Positions 61,964 through 64,000 of a stretch of 64,000 nucleotides of DNA are shown here, piece by piece. The first letter of the stretch is position 1. Every line of letters starts with the position of its first letter. The notes under the pieces are model-generated. The model searched no databases. It was not told the origin of the DNA and saw nothing but the letters and a program-made list of their open reading frames with translations. The DNA lies in contig NZ_MOBX01000013.1 in NCBI RefSeq assembly GCF_003732425.1, positions 870,026 to 934,025 of the forward strand, in the 5' to 3' direction. Made by a program: the position numbers and the translations under genes. The DNA is from Pseudomonas fluorescens. Lineage in GTDB: Bacteria > Pseudomonadota > Gammaproteobacteria > Pseudomonadales > Pseudomonadaceae.

Positions 61964-62167
61964 TCAGTCATCATCCCGGTCGCGATAGTAGCGACGCCCG
62001 TCGCGGCGATCATCGCGATCATCCCAGCGCCGGTCGTGGTCGTAATCGCGGCCATGATCACGGTCGTAATGCCGGCCATGGCGGTGGTCATCATCAAAGT
62101 CCGCGACACAGCCACCGAGCAATACGGCGGCGGTCACTGTCAGCAGCATCGTTGTTGCGCGCTTCAT
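61964..62167 (-). CDS. Small His/Asp/Arg-rich lipoprotein
   Basis: The 67-residue protein has a lipoprotein signal (LLGGC, Cys20) followed by 47 residues almost entirely of Asp, His, Arg and Tyr, such as DHRHGRHYDRDHGRDYDHDR. Such a tail could bind metal ions or be disordered. GGGAAGTGTTGA precedes the ATG. The codon pattern also leaves an open frame on the other strand, which is a by-product. Confidence 0.65.
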   Translation of the reverse strand: MKRATTMLLTVTAAVLLGGCVADFDDDHRHGRHYDRDHGRDYDHDRRWDDRDDRRDGRRYYRDRDDD

Positions 62168-62410
62168 TCAACACTTCCCTAAAACCAAGGTCTTGACGAC
62201 GGAATCGGCCACGCTGCCCGCGCCTTCAGGACGCGGTGCGCGCAGCCGCAGATACGACCGGGCAAATCCGCGTTGATTCAATGGCCACTATCGACCGTTT
62301 GTCGCCCCGCCCGCACTGCCCGAGCGGCGGCGAAATGCCACCTATACTGCTTGCAACCTAGCCCGACGCAATGGATCTGCGCCCTCAATAACAACAAGCA
62401 GAGGTGGACC

Positions 62411-64000
62411 ATGGTCTGGCAGCAAATCTACGACCCGTTCGGCAACCCGGTGATTTCCACCCTCATGGCAGCGGTGCCGGTGGTGGTGATGCTTGCGGCA
62501 CTGGCGTTCTTCCACGTCAAGGCGCATTTGGCGGCACTGCTGGCGCTGGCGTCCGCCCTGCTGATTTCGATCTTCGCCTTCGGCATGCCGGCGAGCATGG
62601 CCGGTTCTGCGGCGTTGTTCGGCGCAGCGAATGGCTTGCTGCCGATCGGCTGGATCGTCCTCAACATCATCTTTCTGCATCGCCTGACCACCGAAAACGG
62701 CTCGTTCAAAGTGCTGCAGGATTCCCTCGCACGGATCACCGATGACCGCCGTTTGCAGCTGCTGCTGATTGCGTTCTGCTTCGGTGCGTTTTTCGAAGGT
62801 GCGGCGGGGTTCGGCACGCCGGTCGCGGTAACCGGGGCGATCCTGATCGGGCTGGGGTTCTCGCCGTTGGCCGCGTCGGGCCTGGCGCTGATCGCCAACA
62901 CCGCGCCGGTGGCATTCGGCGCACTGGGTACGCCGATCATCACGCTGGCCAAAGTCACCGGGCTGGATGAAATGGAACTGTCGATGATGGTCGGTCGACA
63001 GTTGCCGTTCTTCTCGGTACTGGTGCCGTTCTGGCTGATCTGGGCATTCGCCGGGTGGCGCAAAATGCTGGAGATCTGGCCGGCGATTCTGGTGGCTGGG
63101 GTGAGCTTCGCCGTGCCGCAGTTTCTGGTGTCGAACTACCACGGGCCGATGCTGGTGGACGTGATTGCCGCGCTGATTTCCATGGCCTGCCTGACGCTGT
63201 TTTTGAAGGTGTGGAAACCGGCGACCATTCACACCTCGGCAGCTCTTTCAGGGCGAGTCGACAACTCCAAAGTCGAGGAAGAAAAAGTCACCGCCAGCGC
63301 CGCGTTCAGCGATCAGGCGCGCCCGGCGGTGATGCGCGCGTGGATGCCGTGGATCATCCTCACCGTATTCGTGTTTGCCTGGGGCACTCAGGGCTTCAAG
63401 AATATGTTCGACACCCGGCCCGCCATTGATCCGGTCACCCACTCGGCCAAACTAGACCCGCAGGGCAAGCCGCTGCGCGAGGCCAACCCGATTTTCGCCC
63501 CGGCGGTGACCTTCACCACCCTGCACCTGCAAATCGAAAAAGTACCGCCGGTGGTCGCGGCACCGAAGGCTGAAGAAGCGGTGTACAAATTCACCTGGCT
63601 CACCGCCACCGGCAGCGGGATTTTGCTGGCTGCAATTGTCGGTGGTTTGCTGATGGGCTATTCGATCCCGCAACTGATCAAGCAATACCTGCGCACGTTA
63701 TGGGTGGTGCGGTTTTCGTTGATCACCATTGCCGCAATGCTGGCGCTGGGTTTTCTTACGCGCTACTCCGGACTCGACGCGACCATGGGCCTGGCGTTTG
63801 CCGCGACGGGGATTTTCTACCCGATGTTTGGCACGTTGCTCGGGTGGCTGGGTGTCGCGCTGACCGGTTCCGATACCGCGTCGAACGTGCTGTTTGGCGG
63901 CTTGCAGCGGGTGACCTCGGAACAACTCGGGATCAGTCCGGTATTGATGGCGGCAGCGAACAGCTCCGGCGGAGTCATGGGCAAGATGGTCGATGCGCAA
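62411..64000 (+). CDS. lldP: L-lactate permease (3' end outside window)
   Basis: 530 residues are visible and the frame is still open at the last base. It begins MVWQQIYDPFGNPVISTLMA and has about a dozen membrane helices. GAFFEGAAGFGTPVAVTGAI is the LctP-family signature, and NVLFGGLQRVTSEQLGISPV is near the end. The family imports L-lactate, D-lactate and glycolate with protons. GAGGTGGACC precedes the ATG. Lactate dehydrogenase genes usually follow, outside this window. Confidence 0.95.
   Translation, partial: MVWQQIYDPFGNPVISTLMAAVPVVVMLAALAFFHVKAHLAALLALASALLISIFAFGMPASMAGSAALFGAANGLLPIGWIVLNIIFLHRLTTENGSFKVLQDSLARITDDRRLQLLLIAFCFGAFFEGAAGFGTPVAVTGAILIGLGFSPLAASGLALIANTAPVAFGALGTPIITLAKVTGLDEMELSMMVGRQLPFFSVLVPFWLIWAFAGWRKMLEIWPAILVAGVSFAVPQFLVSNYHGPMLVDVIAALISMACLTLFLKVWKPATIHTSAALSGRVDNSKVEEEKVTASAAFSDQARPAVMRAWMPWIILTVFVFAWGTQGFKNMFDTRPAIDPVTHSAKLDPQGKPLREANPIFAPAVTFTTLHLQIEKVPPVVAAPKAEEAVYKFTWLTATGSGILLAAIVGGLLMGYSIPQLIKQYLRTLWVVRFSLITIAAMLALGFLTRYSGLDATMGLAFAATGIFYPMFGTLLGWLGVALTGSDTASNVLFGGLQRVTSEQLGISPVLMAAANSSGGVMGKMVDAQ

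Noticed and set aside
61925..62182. Hydrophobic plus-strand frame opposite the His/Asp-rich lipoprotein gene
   Set aside because: Asp, His and Arg codons read as Ile, Val and Ala on the other strand; the lipoprotein frame has a signal, lipobox and ribosome site.

Overview
The window is a 64 kb piece of a high-GC gammaproteobacterial chromosome, almost certainly a Pseudomonas of the P. fluorescens group. The inference rests on several things seen here: the typical soil-pseudomonad gene set (bphO-bphP phytochrome pair, DUF2790 protein, SpuA-SpuH-like polyamine genes, AbrB-type membrane protein, lldP), and dozens of extragenic palindromes of the families common in that group (GGGAGCGAGCCTGCTCGCGA, GGCGAGGGAGCTTGCTCCCG, GGAGCTGCCGAAGGCTGCGA). 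No rRNA, tRNA, CRISPR, transposase or phage gene was recognised.

Layout. 1-9 kb: small metabolic and regulatory genes (partial alpha/beta hydrolase, GFA protein, methyltransferase, VOC proteins, AraC regulator, two LysE-type exporters) and the red-light sensor pair bphO-bphP. 9-12 kb: alkylation-damage operon (ada, a PEP-mutase-family gene, an AlkA-like glycosylase). 12-21.9 kb: envelope genes (DoxX, two L,D-transpeptidases, SleB-type hydrolase, tandem CAP-domain protein), a heavy-metal-type two-component operon, and an MFS/LysR divergent pair. 22-28 kb: molybdenum cofactor genes (moaA, moeA, moaB and an unannotated relic of moaE) flanking a bestrophin gene and a one-kilobase REP array with an exact 269-bp period. 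28-33.9 kb: chrA, a glutamine-synthetase-like gene with an FAD oxidase, and a DeoR repressor. 34-39 kb: a duplicated intergenic block, a freestanding transporter-suffix protein, and a three-gene OMF/HlyD/DUF2955 efflux operon. 39-43 kb: small envelope and unknown genes, including a six-repeat cysteine-rich secreted protein.

43-46.5 kb is the most unusual part. A strongly structured leader RNA precedes a small DUF3077-like gene. Then comes an AT-rich type VI secretion island: an Hcp-family protein overlapping a DUF4225-type effector, a convergent membrane-protein gene that is probably its immunity partner, and a second membrane-protein gene lying next to a relic of another effector's C-terminus. 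Each effector/immunity module ends in a copy of the 3' end of the neighbouring regulator gene puuR, so the region looks like a tandem array of exchanged effector-immunity modules.

46.4-57.5 kb is a polyamine uptake and gamma-glutamylputrescine catabolism cluster: puuR, puuB, an aldehyde dehydrogenase, puuA, puuD and a Pot/Spu ABC transporter (ATPase, two permeases, binding protein). Imported putrescine would be glutamylated by PuuA, oxidised by PuuB and the dehydrogenase, and hydrolysed by PuuD to GABA, under the cupin-XRE repressor. 57.5-64 kb: RNA phosphodiesterase ThpR, small unknown proteins, three lipoproteins of unknown function and the start of the L-lactate permease gene, which runs off the window.
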